Assembly: GCA_918807975.1 (NCBI GenBank)
Contig: OU964919.1
Span: forward strand, 32,371,824-32,435,823
Source: Aplidium turbinatum
Taxonomy: Eukaryota > Chordata > Ascidiacea > Aplousobranchia > Polyclinidae
DNA: 64,000 nucleotides
Direction: 5' to 3'
In this document: piece by piece, positions 1 through 12,304 of the stretch
Numbering within the stretch: the stretch's first letter is position 1
How the letters are laid out: every line of letters starts with the position of its first letter
Program-made: the position numbers and the translations under genes
Notes under the pieces: generated by a model
The model's database searches: none
The model's input: only the letters and a program-made list of their open reading frames with translations
What the model was told of the DNA's origin: nothing

Positions 1-1635
1 TAGAAAATCTATTCAAAAAAATAACCAAGCTTATTTTTCCTGAAAAGTCACCCAAAAATAGGAGACCCTACTAATATGTTGCCTACATTTTGTTTAAGTT
101 ATGACGCATTTGGCAATAATATTGCAAAATGATTTGTTTTTTAATTTTTTCAAAAAGGTATATTGGATTTACTTGCCAGAATCTCATTGTTTAAGGCTTA
201 AGCAGTCAAAAGTTTACCAACCTGTAAAGTGGTTGTACAACTTGCAGGCAACTAACCATCTTCCAGGATTGTTGGCACGCATTAGCACAGTTGAGAAAGT
301 TGCAGGAATGATGATCATGCTGTCTTCTCTGTGATGTTGTTTTAAAACCTGGAAATAACACAATAATTGTTCATACCGATTTTAAGACAACTTTTGCAAT
401 TTTTCTTGGAAAATGATTTTGGATACTTCAATTTTTTAAAACGTTTGATGGCACAACCGTTGCACTTTGTATCATTGCCGTAGGGAAAAGTTAGCTTTTG
501 AGTGTGCAAAAAAATGTTGCCTAAATATAATTAAATGTTCCCACATGTTTTTGCGACAAAGCATAGACCACCTGATTAAAACTTCTACACTGCTCCCAAT
601 AGTCTGGTATATACTGTCAATGCAATTTGTCAACTACCAGTATCGTGCAAATAATGCGAAAGCATCATAACAATACAAATAATTCTATACAGAAAAAAAT
701 TCACATTGAGATTATAATGGGCGGCTCAATTGCCCTCTTGATTTGTAATTGTGCTGACGTTGAATTTACATTGTTTCTTTGTTCTCCGTGACGTGGCCTG
801 TCTGCAGACCCAGACGTTTCACTCTTAATTGCTGCTTTTGCGCGTGCCTGGAGCCATTGTGTGTGGAGAGACCATTTACTTTTTTAAACAATCGAGAGGG
901 ATGCCAGAACTCCTTCACGATATGTATGTACTTCGGATTTGAGTTTACCCGTTGTGAAGATCATGTGGGTACAAAAATCAAGTTTTTATCCCCACTTTAG
1001 ACTCAATTCATCAAAACAATTAAACAATTGCAAGTTATCGTTGTGACAGGAAGAAAGAGGAATGTAGGCAAGCAAGCTCTAACTCTTGCAACCAGGCATA
1101 CATGTACTTCAAAATACAATTGTCATAATGATCTAAAATCTTAACAAGTTAAACTTATTTCTGAAATTTTATAAACTAAACTTGTAGACTACATTTTCAG
1201 TTGAGAATTTTGATATTGCAAGTTATGTGTATAAAAGCATCACTTTCAGTATTGGAGCACCCTGAATGAGATATACTTTTCATAAAATTTGTAAACATTT
1301 TGATTTTTTCTGCTCAAAATTTTCAAACTTTCAACAAATTACACATTTATTTCTTAACTTTCACAACTTAAATAATGCTCAATTTCAGTGGATATTTTAA
1401 ATTTTAGATGCATTAAATTCAACATAAAAATATAGGCTACTTTTGATTATTAGAACAAAAACTCAAAAAAAGTTCAATCATAATAAAATTTTTAAAACAT
1501 GCTGGAAGTTCTTGCCCAAAATTTTATCTAATTTGCCCAAATTTTCGACTTATTGACAAGTTTGTGGATGCGGTTGCACCCCTGGCTCCTACGCCAATGG
1601 TATGTAGGCTATAGATATATATATCCACACGTACA

Positions 1636-1700
1636 CAATGCCACGCCTGCAGACGTTGAATCAATGTAAAGTGACGGATTTTGCTGTCTGCGTTGTCCGT
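1636..1700. repeat. Hairpin repeat copy (right arm)
   Basis: CCTGCAGACGTTGAATCAAT, then GTAAAGTGACGGATTTTGCT. A second palindrome, TTTTACAACGTCTGC with AAACGTTGTAAAA, follows at about 1770-1797. Confidence 0.6.
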
Positions 1701-1794
1701 TTGCTTCTTTTAAGTTTCAGCCTATTGCTCAATTTCTTGTTTTTGACCCAACCAGAAAATTGTTTCTTTTTTACAACGTCTGCAAACGTTGTAA

Positions 1795-1945
1795 AACCGT
1801 TATACCGGCTGCATAGCAGAGTGGTGAGAGCCATGGTTCGACGTTTGATAGGCCCCCGGCTCCATTGCTCAAGAGCATGTGGCTGTGTTTTTGGGAAAAC
1901 ACTTAAAGGCACGCCGTCGATTGCGGAATGACGCCCTTTCAACTA
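1795..1945 (+). mobile_element. tRNA-derived SINE, family B (truncated copy 1)
   Basis: CGGCTGCATAGCAGAGTGGT (A-box-like) is followed by GGTTCGACG and by AAGAGCATGTGGCTGTGT and AACACTTAAAGGCA, the blocks shared with copies at 54170 (+) and 19830-20110 (-). Confidence 0.65.
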
Positions 1946-2292
1946 TAGGCCTTGATTTCTTCATCTAAAAAAAGTACTCTCTTTGGAGAAAAACGCCTAC
2001 GGCCCTTAGGGCTGTGGTCTCCTGAACTGAACTGCACACAATCAGACGAAACTGATTGCTTGTCTTTTTCTCATCTCCCATACATACAATCAAGCCTATG
2101 GGATACGTTCAATGGATTTTCCACATTTTTCAATAAAACAGCAGATAATAGAAAAAAAAACGTGATTTTTTCTCTATGGCCAATAACTAAAACTATAAAT
2201 AGTTAATTAAATTGATTAATGAATTGAATCTATCAGTCTATTTAACCATTTATAGACAATTAAACAATATTTTTATAAAGGTTCTTGCATAC

Positions 2293-2487
2293 CGTTTGCC
2301 CTTGAAATTGAATAGGATGTAAATCTCTGTCCGACCCCATGCCCATCACGTGCCAGCTTATTTGGTCCCCTTGACATACATCATATCCCGGGGTATTTCC
2401 GTACATGTAGGCATTGACAACGTGCATCTTGTTCCCTTTTTCAAACAAACTTCCAGAAATATCGACCTTTTCCCAATCTGGTAAGGT
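2293..2487 (-). CDS. Multicopper oxidase exon 6 (start of domain 2)
   Basis: Acceptor TTTTAG at 2488-2489; using it rather than the nearer CAG keeps the frame. It encodes TLPDWEKVDISGSLF, MHVVNAYMYGNTPGYDVC and DLHPIQFQGQT, the family's domain-2 opening. The donor GTATGC follows at 2292. I find no further exon between here and base 1. Confidence 0.85.
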
Positions 2488-5400
2488 CTAAAATGTCGAT
2501 TTGTTGTTAAATATTGAATTGGTCATGGTGGGTTTCATCAGATCCACGTAGTGTCGTGGCCAACAAGAGCATATACTTTTACGAGAAAAACTGTTTATAA
2601 TGCATTATTTAAGCTACGCTACAGAACAGCAGAATACAAAAAGAATGTAGCAGCTAAAGTAAATAAATCATTGCAGACAATAATATGGTCTCTGCTCGTT
2701 GTCAAGGGACAAGGTCTCTGTTCGTTGTTGGAAATCGTGGCAGAACACCAGTTAAAGATTTAGGCTGGCAGCTTTTGATGTTATGCAACCATGTGTTTAA
2801 AATAGAATTTTTATGCGTGTTGATATTATCGAAGTTTGTTTTATTTGTTCTTTTTACATATTTTTTAAATTTTCTTTTTTAGCTGAAGATGCTACTACGA
2901 TAGCGAAATCGATTCTTAAATCAAGTACACTAAGAGGTTAGATTGTTGTGCAAATGCCAGCATTTGATGAATGCAAAATAACAGTACCCTCTGTTCGTTG
3001 TAGCAATAAAATGTGCGCAGTTTACACCCCAAACAAAACGATCGAGTTGGCCATGCATTTTCAGGAAAACATTTTTTTTTTATTTCCTAGAAAAACTAGA
3101 ATTTTTAATGTTGTAAGAAAACTGTAAACTTGGCAAATTATAAAATTAGCCTTAAAAAGATAAAAAGATCTCTTTAATTTTGTAAAAATGCGTTGACAGA
3201 ACAAATTTCAGTCTATGAATATACATTTGTACATCGATAAGACATTAGTAAGACAACTGTTAGATTGCCAGTATGTATCGCGAAACTTGTTGAGAATTAC
3301 AACTAAATTATCTGCTGAAACGTGAACAACGGCAAGGAGAGTGGTTTCAGCAGCAATATGCCATTTAACGAGCAACTTTCTACATGAAGAAACGCTGCAG
3401 AGAATGCTTTGACACCAACACAAGATGAGATAAAAGCAAAAAGCATGGCATCTGTTGATTATAATGTAAACATGTCAAGTCTACTACACATAAAATGATT
3501 GTTTTATAAATTGCAGTTAGACTTGAAAATTTGCGTCAAGAGATTGCGCCTAGAGGATTTTAATAGATTGTGGCTCTTTTGGTTGCTTTTGGAGTATTTT
3601 TTACATTTCAAAACTGGTTCTTGATTAGGGTGCACAATGCACACTTTGTATTTAACCATATTCAGTAAATCAAACTTAGGTTTGGTAGATGGCTTAGTTA
3701 AAAGTTTTGGTTTAATATCCAATTTAAAATTCAAAACAACTTTTTTGTCAATCGAAGGAACTGGTATTTAAAACAATTATTTTTTGATGTTGCGAGTAAT
3801 CTTCGTTAATCAAGGAAATATTGAGACAATTCAAACCAGAAGAAGATTTCAAAAAGTTTTTTCCCGCTTACAGCTAACTTTATGTAGATGAATGGGACTT
3901 TGGGAGGATTTCTTTACTTACAAAAAAGCATTACTTCTCAGTCTGTGAAGGACGTGGCACCAAACGTCTTCTTTATCTAAAATCTGCTCCAAACTAACAA
4001 ACTAGACCTTGTAGCGCGACTTGTCCGCTTCTTTACGATGAAATGATGAAACAACCGAACCAGCAAGTCAGTTTTTTTGTATATTAATTGAATGTCTGCT
4101 GACGTTGAAACAATGTAAGAACGACTAAGTTGCCGGTTTGAAATGTTCTAAAGCAAGAACGTAAGGCGGACACTCACAATTATATCACATTTAATCACTT
4201 AGGTGTGTTCACTGAAAAAACATATGTTTTTAAGATAAGAAGGCAAACTTTGTTGATTCAATGTACGTACCGTACACATCAAAACTACTCTGCTGACGCC
4301 CACCCCCGTGCATCTACTACTACAAAACATTACTTACTCTCAAGTTTTCTTGAAAGTACCAAGAGTCTCTTTCATAAGGAATAAAAAACATGGCAACAAA
4401 TTCGTGATCAACATCAATTCTTGTTTCATCATCCCGGTAGGTACCTGATGAAGCATTGAAATTAAGATTTTTTGTTTGTTTTATGAGGGATGTGTATTCT
4501 AATACTAATTAAACGCTACAAAATGGTAAAAACATATCTTCGGGAAACAATATTTTGAGCAAACCAAAGCAATGTAGTTTTCGTTAAAACAAAGTTTTGA
4601 GGAAAAGCCTCGAAGCAATGCAACCAAAATAATAAATTCAATCATTTTTGTCAGTTTTTTTGAAATCTTAAGTCACACCAAAACTCCCAAGTATCAATCC
4701 CGATTACGGTGTTCAATCCTCAATCATGTAACCGAAAAACAACTTTTTTTTGAAATGTTAATGTGAAGAATAACAAATGAAATTGCACAAACACATTTGT
4801 TTTTGCAAATTGCATTTCGAAAAAACCAAAACAGTTTAATTGGGTTGTATTGCTTTTGTTTCTTACCTTGTCTGCAAACTATCAAAGCGCCAATGAGCCC
4901 AGAATTAATGTCCTTCGGCGAATTGGTGTGAGAGTGGTAGGCCCATGTCAAGCAATTTGAATCATCTTGGGAAGGACCAAACCTGTGTCGACATAATAAA
5001 ATGTTAAATTTTGGCAAACCGGTGACTAACACCGTGACTAGTTTCACGAATAAAACTTTGAAATCTACAGTAAAAATGTCTGAGGAACAGGCACAAGCCT
5101 TGAAGTCCGTTTGTCATTAGCTTGTATTTGTTACAAGTAAACCTGTTTTTAGGCGAGTAAGAATTGACATAAAAATAGCCGGACCCGGACATTTTTGATA
5201 ACAACCATTTTTTTTCATAAAAAGATGGGTTACCTGTTTGACACCCCAAATCTAAAATTCGGCAAAATTCGGACATGGGGAAAGGCCTTTTTCACTGGGG
5301 CAATTATTGATCGGCGCACCATCTAGCGGAAGAAAAATGTATGTATTTTCTGTCGTGCTAATTTCCGAATTTCAAGTGAAACAAGGATGATTAACATAGT

Positions 5401-8400
5401 GTCTAGAATTATTCTTCAGCAAAATTTGCTATTTTACGTCGATTCAACGTCTGGCAACGTTGAATCGACGCAAAATAACATATTTTGTTTGCTGAGTGCC
5501 TCATGTAACAGAAATTAGGCTCCAATGATAGTGTAAAAAGGTGGTCCCATACTTGATTCAAGTGTTGGGTATGAGAAGATAAGGTCCTCATTATACTAAG
5601 CCTTCGGCACTAAGGAGAGTAGGGTGGCCAGTTCCTTTCTCTCAGCCACCTTTCCTGCAGCAATTATGCCCACCCAATTTATTACACCCCAGGTAGAGGT
5701 GAGCGGTGTTTTCAACAACCAGCGGCAGCCGGGAATCGAACCAGGTTTGCATAATTGGAAAGCCAACGCCTTGCCCGTTGTGCCATCCCGCAGTGTAGTG
5801 GTTGTAAAATTCTACAAAATGCTAATTAACTAAGATGGATTTCGGAAAATGTAATTTCGTCTGTTACAACGTATCTGACGAACATGGAAATTACGGACAC
5901 ATTAAATTTGGTAATGATTTATATCTTGAACTTTCACAAAGAAAAGACTTTAGAAAAAGCATAATTAAAAAGTTGGATAACAACTATAACATACACCAGC
6001 CAAGTCATTAAATCCATTGTATCATCACCAAAGCTGCACAAAAATACTTACCTGAAGAAATAGGTCGTTACATAAGTAGCCATTCTTACGTCGATGCAAT
6101 GTCGCCAGACTTTTATTGTCAATTGGCATTTTTGTACATCAGGTCACAAGATCGAGTATTCTCTTGGATGTAGGCTACTATCATCCTTTGGTCTTTGTGC
6201 AAGTTATGGTCAAGTAATAGCGTTTAAACGATCAGCTAGTGTAAGCCAAGCGAATGGTGATAATACGGATGAGGTAATGCACTCTACAAGTCATCCCGGC
6301 TCTTTCTGTCAGTGGGTAGCAGATAATTTCGATTTTAACGAAGATATTCTGACAGGGCATGAACTCATGATACTACGCATGTGATGGGCATTATAAATTG
6401 TCAAACACCAAGAATGGCAACTCGACCACTAGTTATTGAAAAACAACACATCAGTGCAACTGAACTACTGGAATCAGGCAATTTTGGCATTTTAGTCAAG
6501 TCGTATACTGGTGCAAAGACAGGTACTTGGAAAGACGTACGAATCAAGCAGCTGAACCTCTCTTCCGTGCTATTTACGCACCATGAATTGGTTGACACTC
6601 TATGGCTGTGTTCAAACGTATTCAATTCTAAGCCAGTAGGCTACAATGGCAAGGGTTCATAGCTAATGTAGTTCAAGGTGAGTTTCAAGGTGAGTTTCAG
6701 GTTTCGTCAGTATCATTTCATCCTATGATAGCGCTTAATCCCGCAACAGATGAAGCTGTTTACAATACAATGATATTCGTTCAAGACCAAGCGAGAAAAA
6801 TGAGCATACGTTGTACACCGCTAACGTTTGACCAGCCCTTCTACTTCAGAGCATTCAAAATTAAACAGGACTTTTGGTATTTTCAAAAATGTTCACTTAC
6901 GACTTGGTGGTTTTCATCAACTGATGTCCTTTCTCGGAGCAGGGTACAAACTGATGGAAAGAAGTGATTTAGATGATTTATGGAAAACTGTGTAAGCAAT
7001 TGCTGCGCGGAAACAATCGGCCACCCCCACTAGTGGGGAACAAACCGACGATGGATTATGATGATGATGATGATGTGTATGCATCGAAATCTTTGCCAAA
7101 AATGATAGAGAAGATTTGTAGGCTACAACGTTTCAGCAGGGCATTATTGCGATACTCGTGTAAATGTGGATAACGTCTTAATTATTGGTAACGATATTAT
7201 TCGCAAAATGTGTGGAAAGAAACTGAAAGAGATTTCGCTAAAAAGATCTGACCAAGCAAGTAGCCTACTTTTGCCGTCATGCGAAAAACCTTATTATATG
7301 GAGATAAAGAGATACACAATTACACATGTCATCCACCGAAATCTTTCACAGATTACTGTCTATAGCCTGTTTGCAGGGGTCACTGAAACCGGACAAATTT
7401 TCGTATGAACTTGCCAATATTCCACCATCCTTTTCTCAGATGACGGAAGTATGCGGAAATCTCAGACATCTGCATTGTTCAAATACATAATCTTGCAAAA
7501 TGAGAATATTTTGTGCACTAATCCTCGATTATCTTGTATTTCGATTGTATTCGATGGCTGTACTTTCATTCACTGACTTTCCTGGCCAAAAGTTAGGAAT
7601 ATGAAAAATTTGCTTGAAACGTGACAACTGTGATATTGAAACAACCAAAGGAGCAGAGCAAAAGCGCATAAAGCTGACCACATCTTGTCCCGACGTAGCA
7701 ATTCGCTTAGACACACCCATCCCGGCAAATAAACCTCCGTTTTTATCAAATAAACATAACAATTTATAAACTTACTCTAGGATAATCTTATTATAGTAAT
7801 GGCATTACTGTGGACAAGACCAAAGGAAAAAGAGACGTTGCTGTTGCTATCGTCCGTAAGGTTCTGGAAGAACATGAAACCTATGGTCAAGTATATGTAG
7901 GCTAACTGTGATGGTTGACGATACTGATGTACTCATCCTTCTTCTCTCGTGTTGTCGCTATATGTCAGGGCATCCGTTGGTTAGCCACTGCCTGCGTGTC
8001 GTCATCGATAGAAACTAGGCCTTCCATACCATGAGGTGGTCTGTATAGCCGGCAGTCCTTGATAATGTGGGCTGCCGTCTGCATTTCACCACACTCACAA
8101 GCAGCACTCTCTGCCAAGCCCCAGCGCAACATGTCTGCATCCATTTGCTTTATCACGCACCATGCGGAAACAGTATTTAGACTAAATGAATACGTCTAAC
8201 GCGAAAATTTTCATTCGTCGAGCTCAGCTTGCACTTGGAGAAAATATGTGCCCATCTTTGCTATTTTGCCACGCGTTCTCTGGATGCGATACAACATCCT
8301 GCTTTTACGAAACGGGAAAAGTAAAAGTTTTTAAAATCTTGAAAGGTCTGGACAAAGTGCAACGTAAATGTGCCGCCTTTGGAAACAAGGAAGCTTTAAA

Positions 8401-11400
8401 AGAAATGACATTTCCAGAATTGGAGAAGAATTCTCCCAAATTCTGTACAAGCAAGTGTTTTCCATGAATACTTTGAATTTGTTTCGCCACCATTACGCTG
8501 TATCCCCAAAATATATATCAGTTGAAAGAATGCCTCCAACAAGTAGAGCATGCTACTTTTACAGCCTTCGTGTGCATCATCAAGTGTCAACATGGCGTCA
8601 TTTGAAAACTGTGCTGAATCCTACTTTCTATGGATACAAGGAAACAGCTTCTGGTCTAGTCCCAATAATGTGAGATAATAAATGTGCACCCAAAACCTTT
8701 TTGAAAGAAATTAGGTGCAATTGCAGGAGCGCTAAGCGTTTATGCACATCTTGTGGTTGCTTCAAGAAAGGCTTTAAATGCAGTATCCACTGTGCTTGTG
8801 AAGCTCAGTGTGAAAATTCATCACTTTTAGAGTGTTAGATACCCAAGAGCTGTAAGTGTAGAAGTATATTTACTTTAATAAAAATAGTCGCATCCCTAGA
8901 ACGGGACCACGAATTGTTACTGTGGTAGTTTTTGCAAGTAAAATATTTTTGCAATGAATGAAAGTGAACGCATAATTATATTAAATATATGCTGCCTTTT
9001 CTGTTGAAGCAAAGCAATAGCACTGAATAAACGACATTAAATGATCTCCAGATAAGCATTAATTGCTCAAATCGCTGATGTTTGTCTTTCTATTATATGT
9101 TGATTATACATCTGTCAACGTTGTATCACCACTTGTTTCAGTTGCTAATGTTGTTGAAGTGTCATATAGCCTACATTGAATTACACTTTAACGTAGGCAA
9201 TTATAATTGCGTAATAATAATTAAACTGTAATAAATGGCCAAATACGTCACAAATATGGGCGTCGGCAGAAAAAATGCAGGGGTGGGGGAGAAGCGGGGT
9301 TGGGAGGGCACAATTTTTAAAGCCAAATTCATCTTGTAAGCTGCCACATAGGTAAGAAAAGTTCTAAATTTAAAGTAACATTTGAGTGGTGAGGTGCGAG
9401 AATTGTGAAAAAAATTACTATTAACGTATGATGTAAGTGGTTGTTGCGCCTACGGCGCAAAACCATTTAGAGAAATCAAAAAACTGAAGTAGAGTTGGTT
9501 GAAAACCTGATGAGAAAGTGTTTGCGTGGAAGGCGAATACAATTTTTGAAAATTGTACTCTCGAGCAAATGACATGTAAATCATAATCTTGGGGGATGGG
9601 GGTAAGTGCCCCTTCCCTGCCTACACCCATGATCACAACCTTTTAAAAAAAATATTATTACACTTATCTTTTTGTGAGTGTTAATTACGTGTATATGCTT
9701 ACTAAGTCGCACTTTACTTAGAGCAAATATTTACAACCGCTAGATGGCGCTCTATGAAAATTTAAAGTGCGGTTTTGGGGCAGTTCCCCAAGTCCGATTT
9801 TTGCCGAATTTTAGAATCGTTGGTCTGACTACCAGACAAGCCTCCTGCAACCAAAAAATGGTTGTTATCAAAAATGTCCGGGTCCAATGTCACTTCTTAC
9901 TCGCCTATTTTATTTATCTTTAAAAAGGGGGATTTAGAATGACCTGGAGAGACTTAAATTTTCTGGAATAAGCCGAAACCTGATTCACAAGATCCACTCT
10001 TGGTAACCTCAACATAAACCAGTAAACCATGCTATTTTGTTAGTTAAAGGGAGAAATCTATACCCTTGCCTTTTTTAGAAAATTAATTTCAATTTCATTT
10101 ATCAGCTGCGCCAACGTACTACGCTCGTACAGCAGGACTATTTCAACATTAAACACTTCTCTGAAAAATGTAAGAGAGTTTGTTTATATTTTAAATAATA
10201 GAAGGGACATTTTATTTCCCCTACATTGAATTTGTGGCTCTCAGCTAGTGTTTCCTTGTTTTATTTTTGAACAGGTCGATGGTTTGAGACATACCATTGC
10301 AAAGCATTTTGAAGGTCGTCACTAACGACTAGGGGCAATATTTAGATTTCGAGAGCAATGGTGCTCACACAAAAATCTTACTCGGGGTGCGCTTCCCATA
10401 CAAATATATATCTTCCTCCACTTGGAATAGCATCATCATCAGTTTCTGTGCTGTTGTCATAATAAGGAGCACCTTCGTGCCCTTTTGTATAGATCAGACC
10501 GTGAGTATGTAAACTGTACTCACGGCTGGCGTTGTTGTACATATGCACAATTACTCGATCTCCAACCTGCGATGAAAATACAAAGTATCATCATTATTTT
10601 GTTCCTTCCTCGTACGGAGGGTTGGATACAATGCGCCATTGTTCTCGACCATGAGCTGTGCGTACTGCACATTCATATACAAAGTATACAAATGTCTAGT
10701 TTTGATATGGCTGCTATGAGCCTACTGCAAATGTGCAGATGAATAATCATCACGAGATTCAATAAATATTAGCTTCTCGATCAATGAAAACTACAAAATA
10801 AGAAACTTTAAAAAGTTAAACTTGATAGGTCAGATATATTCTACTAGATTTAAGCTCAGATCAGATGACTGCTTTCACAAGAAAGGTAAGGTATCGCTTT
10901 AGGTTTCGTTGCTGTAGCATATTATTATTATAAACAATAAACACTAGTAATACTAAAAAAAGTAATCAATGTCAAGCAAAACGCTAAATAGAGCAAATTA
11001 TACATCAAATATAGTTACTCCTTTCTAAAACCTCCACAACAGCATGTTTTATTTTTTGCTATTGTTACTTACTTCAGCTCGAAGGGTTGGACCCATAAAA
11101 CCTAGGTTAGGATCATGGGGAATAGGCGTAGAAAAAGTATCGTCTGTGTAGGCTCTGTACACAGCTTTCTTGTATCGCTTTCCGATGAACAGCTCACTGT
11201 AGATTCTTGATACTCTATTTAAATTGACAAAACAGCTTTGTTTGTTTTATGTTTAAAGCTCAGACTCAAAACATATAAATTTAAACCCAACAATTTTAAT
11301 TAGAGTACTTAGTACTTGTTGCAAGCATCGGAGATGAGAAAATAAGATTATAATTGTAGATTAGGTCGACCATAAACCTGAAGAATTAATGAAGTTTGCC

Positions 11401-12304
11401 TTCCTTTCGTTAACAACTATTTCTACCAATTTACCACACCACAATAAAACTACGTAGCTTCAAGTAGGCCACGTTAAAACTAGTGTTGGATTCGATATCC
11501 AGCTTAGTACAATGTTGGAGGTATTGGGACCATGTACTATGATTGAAAGCCAAACGGTTACTTAAACATTAGGCTACTTCTCACCACCCATAGTCCACCC
11601 AGTGGTTAACTGGTTATACGATGCCAGAGTGGATACACGGTTGACAACTGCACACAACCAATCACATTACAAGTGTGCTTTTATATAAAGCCCCAACATT
11701 TCATTAACGTTCAACTGATGTCACTGTGAACAAGCAGGTTTTTGTTGTTCGTATCAACTGTTTGATCGTCGTTTGTATTTTTATATAAGCTAGCCTACTG
11801 ATGAGGGAGGACACAGAAATTATTTACATTGTTAAATTTAAAAAATTAGCTTTGGCTTAATTTTCTTCTTTTTTTAAATATTGGGGCTACCATTAATCTG
11901 CAAAAAGTACTTTTGAGCTGACTCAAAATGAAATTTAAGAAGGAGGTAATGGATATCTGGCAAAATTTATCTATAACCCACTTTTTTCTGCAAGTGGTTT
12001 TACATCTCACCCTTTGTAAAAAATTCTGACGCAAGATGAGCTGTGTGGTAGATGATAGTTACAAAAAAGTTAACGTGCTCATTACAGCTACCCATTTAAG
12101 CTACCCTTTTTTTGAATCATAGCCTACTACGGAGTTAACTTACGGTTCATCCTCCAATCTGTTGTTTGTAATCAAATTTAATCCAGAAGGTGCATAATCC
12201 CAAATTATTTCTTGAATGGCCAAGTAGTAAATTTTGTCTCTGGATTCTACTTTCGAAATTGTTGCAGCTAGGCAGAGCAAGGCCACAACAATTTTCTGTT
12301 TCAT
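2293..12304 (-). CDS. Ceruloplasmin/hephaestin-like multicopper oxidase, N-terminal six exons (partial gene)
   Basis: Exons in transcript order: 12144-12304, 11073-11214, 10382-10566, 4867-4982, 4338-4444, 2293-2487; phases join without a break, giving about 300 residues, and the gene continues past the left edge. The start is the ATG at 12304, followed by a hydrophobic signal peptide, so the product should be secreted or a type I membrane protein. Exon 3 carries SLHTHGLIYTKG (the HxHG copper ligands) and exon 4 carries WAYHSHTNSPKDINSGLIG (the HSH ligands), in the order and spacing of plastocyanin-like domain 1 of ceruloplasmin and hephaestin; exon 6 begins domain 2 (MHVVNAYMYGNTPG). In that family, domain 1 and the last domain share the trinuclear copper cluster that oxidises Fe(II) and reduces oxygen to water. 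The substrate here is inferred. Intron 3 (5.4 kb) is filled with old mobile DNA. A laccase-like oxidase is less likely because domain 2 follows the vertebrate ferroxidase pattern. Confidence 0.87.
4085..4140. repeat. Hairpin repeat copy (right arm)
   Basis: TTGAATGTCTGCTGACGTTG, AAACAATGTAAGAACGACTA and AGTTGCCGG; diverged. Confidence 0.5.
4338..4444 (-). CDS. Multicopper oxidase exon 5
   Basis: Acceptor CAG, donor GTAAGT. It encodes DVDHEFVAMFFIPYERDS then WYFQENLR, matching the family's 'FDENxSWYLxEN' region that closes domain 1. It enters in phase 1 and leaves in phase 0. Confidence 0.85.
4867..4982 (-). CDS. Multicopper oxidase exon 4 (HSH copper ligands)
   Basis: Acceptor CAG, donor GTAAGA. 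It encodes FGPSQDDSNCLTWAYHSH and then DINSGLIGALIVCR, the second copper-ligand block of domain 1. The codon shared with exon 3 reads Glu, so the phase fits across the 5.4-kb intron. Confidence 0.9.
5140..5330 (-). repeat. Dispersed repeat, copy 1 (pairs with 9735-9915)
   Basis: The minus strand shares with 9735-9915 the collinear blocks CGCTAGATGG, CCGAATTTTGCCGAATTTTA, TGGTTGTTATCAAAAATGTC and CGGGTCC, ending in TTCTTACTCGCCTA. No coding potential. Probably a non-autonomous element of unknown class, or an old segmental copy within one intron. Confidence 0.6.
5430..5490. repeat. Hairpin repeat copy
   Basis: TTTTACGTCGATTCAACGTC, TGGC, then AACGTTGAATCGACGCAAAA: a near-perfect palindrome; variant core in the multicopper oxidase intron. 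Confidence 0.7.
5578..5800 (-). mobile_element. tRNA-derived SINE, family C
   Basis: Read on the minus strand it starts with a tRNA-like head: A box TGGCACAACGGGCAAGGC and B box GGTTCGATTCCC (5735-5785), followed by a unique body ending near the GCC at 5600. Single copy in the window. The 3' boundary is not defined. Confidence 0.6.
6100..8835 (+). pseudogene. Decayed gene of a repetitive metazoan family (DTD-motif and Cys-rich tail)
   Basis: Fragments in one order and strand, in several frames: VADNFDFNEDILTGH (6318-6362), a block ending TFDQPFYFRAFKIKQDFW (about 6725-6876), RLGGFHQLMSFLGAGYK (about 6900-6950), VDDTDVLILLLS (about 7914-7949), SLLFCHAFSGCDTTSCF (about 8255-8305), MPPTSRACYFYSLRVHHQ (8530-8583), and a cysteine-rich tail CNCRSAKRLCTSCGC (8714-8757). 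I know these blocks from an uncharacterised multi-copy protein family in cnidarians, arthropods and other animals; it has no established function. The DTD motif plus Cys-rich tail suggests a nuclease-like or DNA-handling protein, but that is inference. It has numerous breaks and is dead. A LINE fragment lies inside at about 7969-8170. It sits antisense in intron 3 of the multicopper oxidase. Confidence 0.6.
7965..8170 (-). mobile_element. LINE fragment (ORF2 C-terminus) nested in the decayed gene
   Basis: The minus strand encodes MLRWGLAESAACECG then MQTAAHIIKDCRLYRPP, the Cys/His motif at the end of ORF2 in Jockey/I-group non-LTR elements. It interrupts the decayed gene between its VDDTDVLILLLS and SLLFCHAFSGCD blocks, so it arrived later. 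Related to, but not the same family as, the copy at 13480. Confidence 0.7.
9735..9915 (+). repeat. Dispersed repeat, copy 2 (inverted relative to 5140-5330)
   Basis: Contains the same blocks as copy 1 in plus orientation, from CGCTAGATGGCGC to TTCTTACTCGCCTA. Both copies are in intron 3 of the multicopper oxidase and flank the decayed gene at 6100-8835. Confidence 0.6.
10382..10566 (-). CDS. Multicopper oxidase exon 3 (HxHG copper ligands)
   Basis: Acceptor CAG before GTTGGAGATCG, donor GTAAGA. It encodes VGDRVIVHMYNNASREYS, then LHTHGLIYTKG with the first two copper-binding histidines, then an Asp-rich loop and GGRYIFVWEAHPE. Phase 0 in, phase 2 out. Confidence 0.9.
11073..11214 (-). CDS. 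Multicopper oxidase exon 2
   Basis: Acceptor TAG at 11215, donor GTAAGT at 11072. It encodes KKAVYRAYTDDTFSTP and DPNLGFMGPTLRAE, the conserved stretch ahead of the first copper site in ceruloplasmin-type oxidases. It enters in phase 2 and leaves in phase 0. Confidence 0.87.
12144..12304 (-). CDS. Multicopper oxidase exon 1 (signal peptide)
   Basis: ATG at 12304 opens MKQKIVVALLCLAATIS, a typical signal peptide, followed by KIYYLAIQEIIWDYAPSG, which matches the start of ceruloplasmin/hephaestin domain 1. The donor at 12143 is GTAAGT and the exon ends in phase 2. Confidence 0.85.

Noticed and set aside
3504-3734. Lys-rich minus-strand ORF as another multicopper oxidase exon
   Set aside because: Exons 5 and 6 already join in phase across this interval, and the peptide has no oxidase similarity.
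6917-7099. His-rich peptide (six His in a row) on the minus strand
   Set aside because: It is the shadow of an ATG/GAT trinucleotide run in a decayed gene, with no other support.
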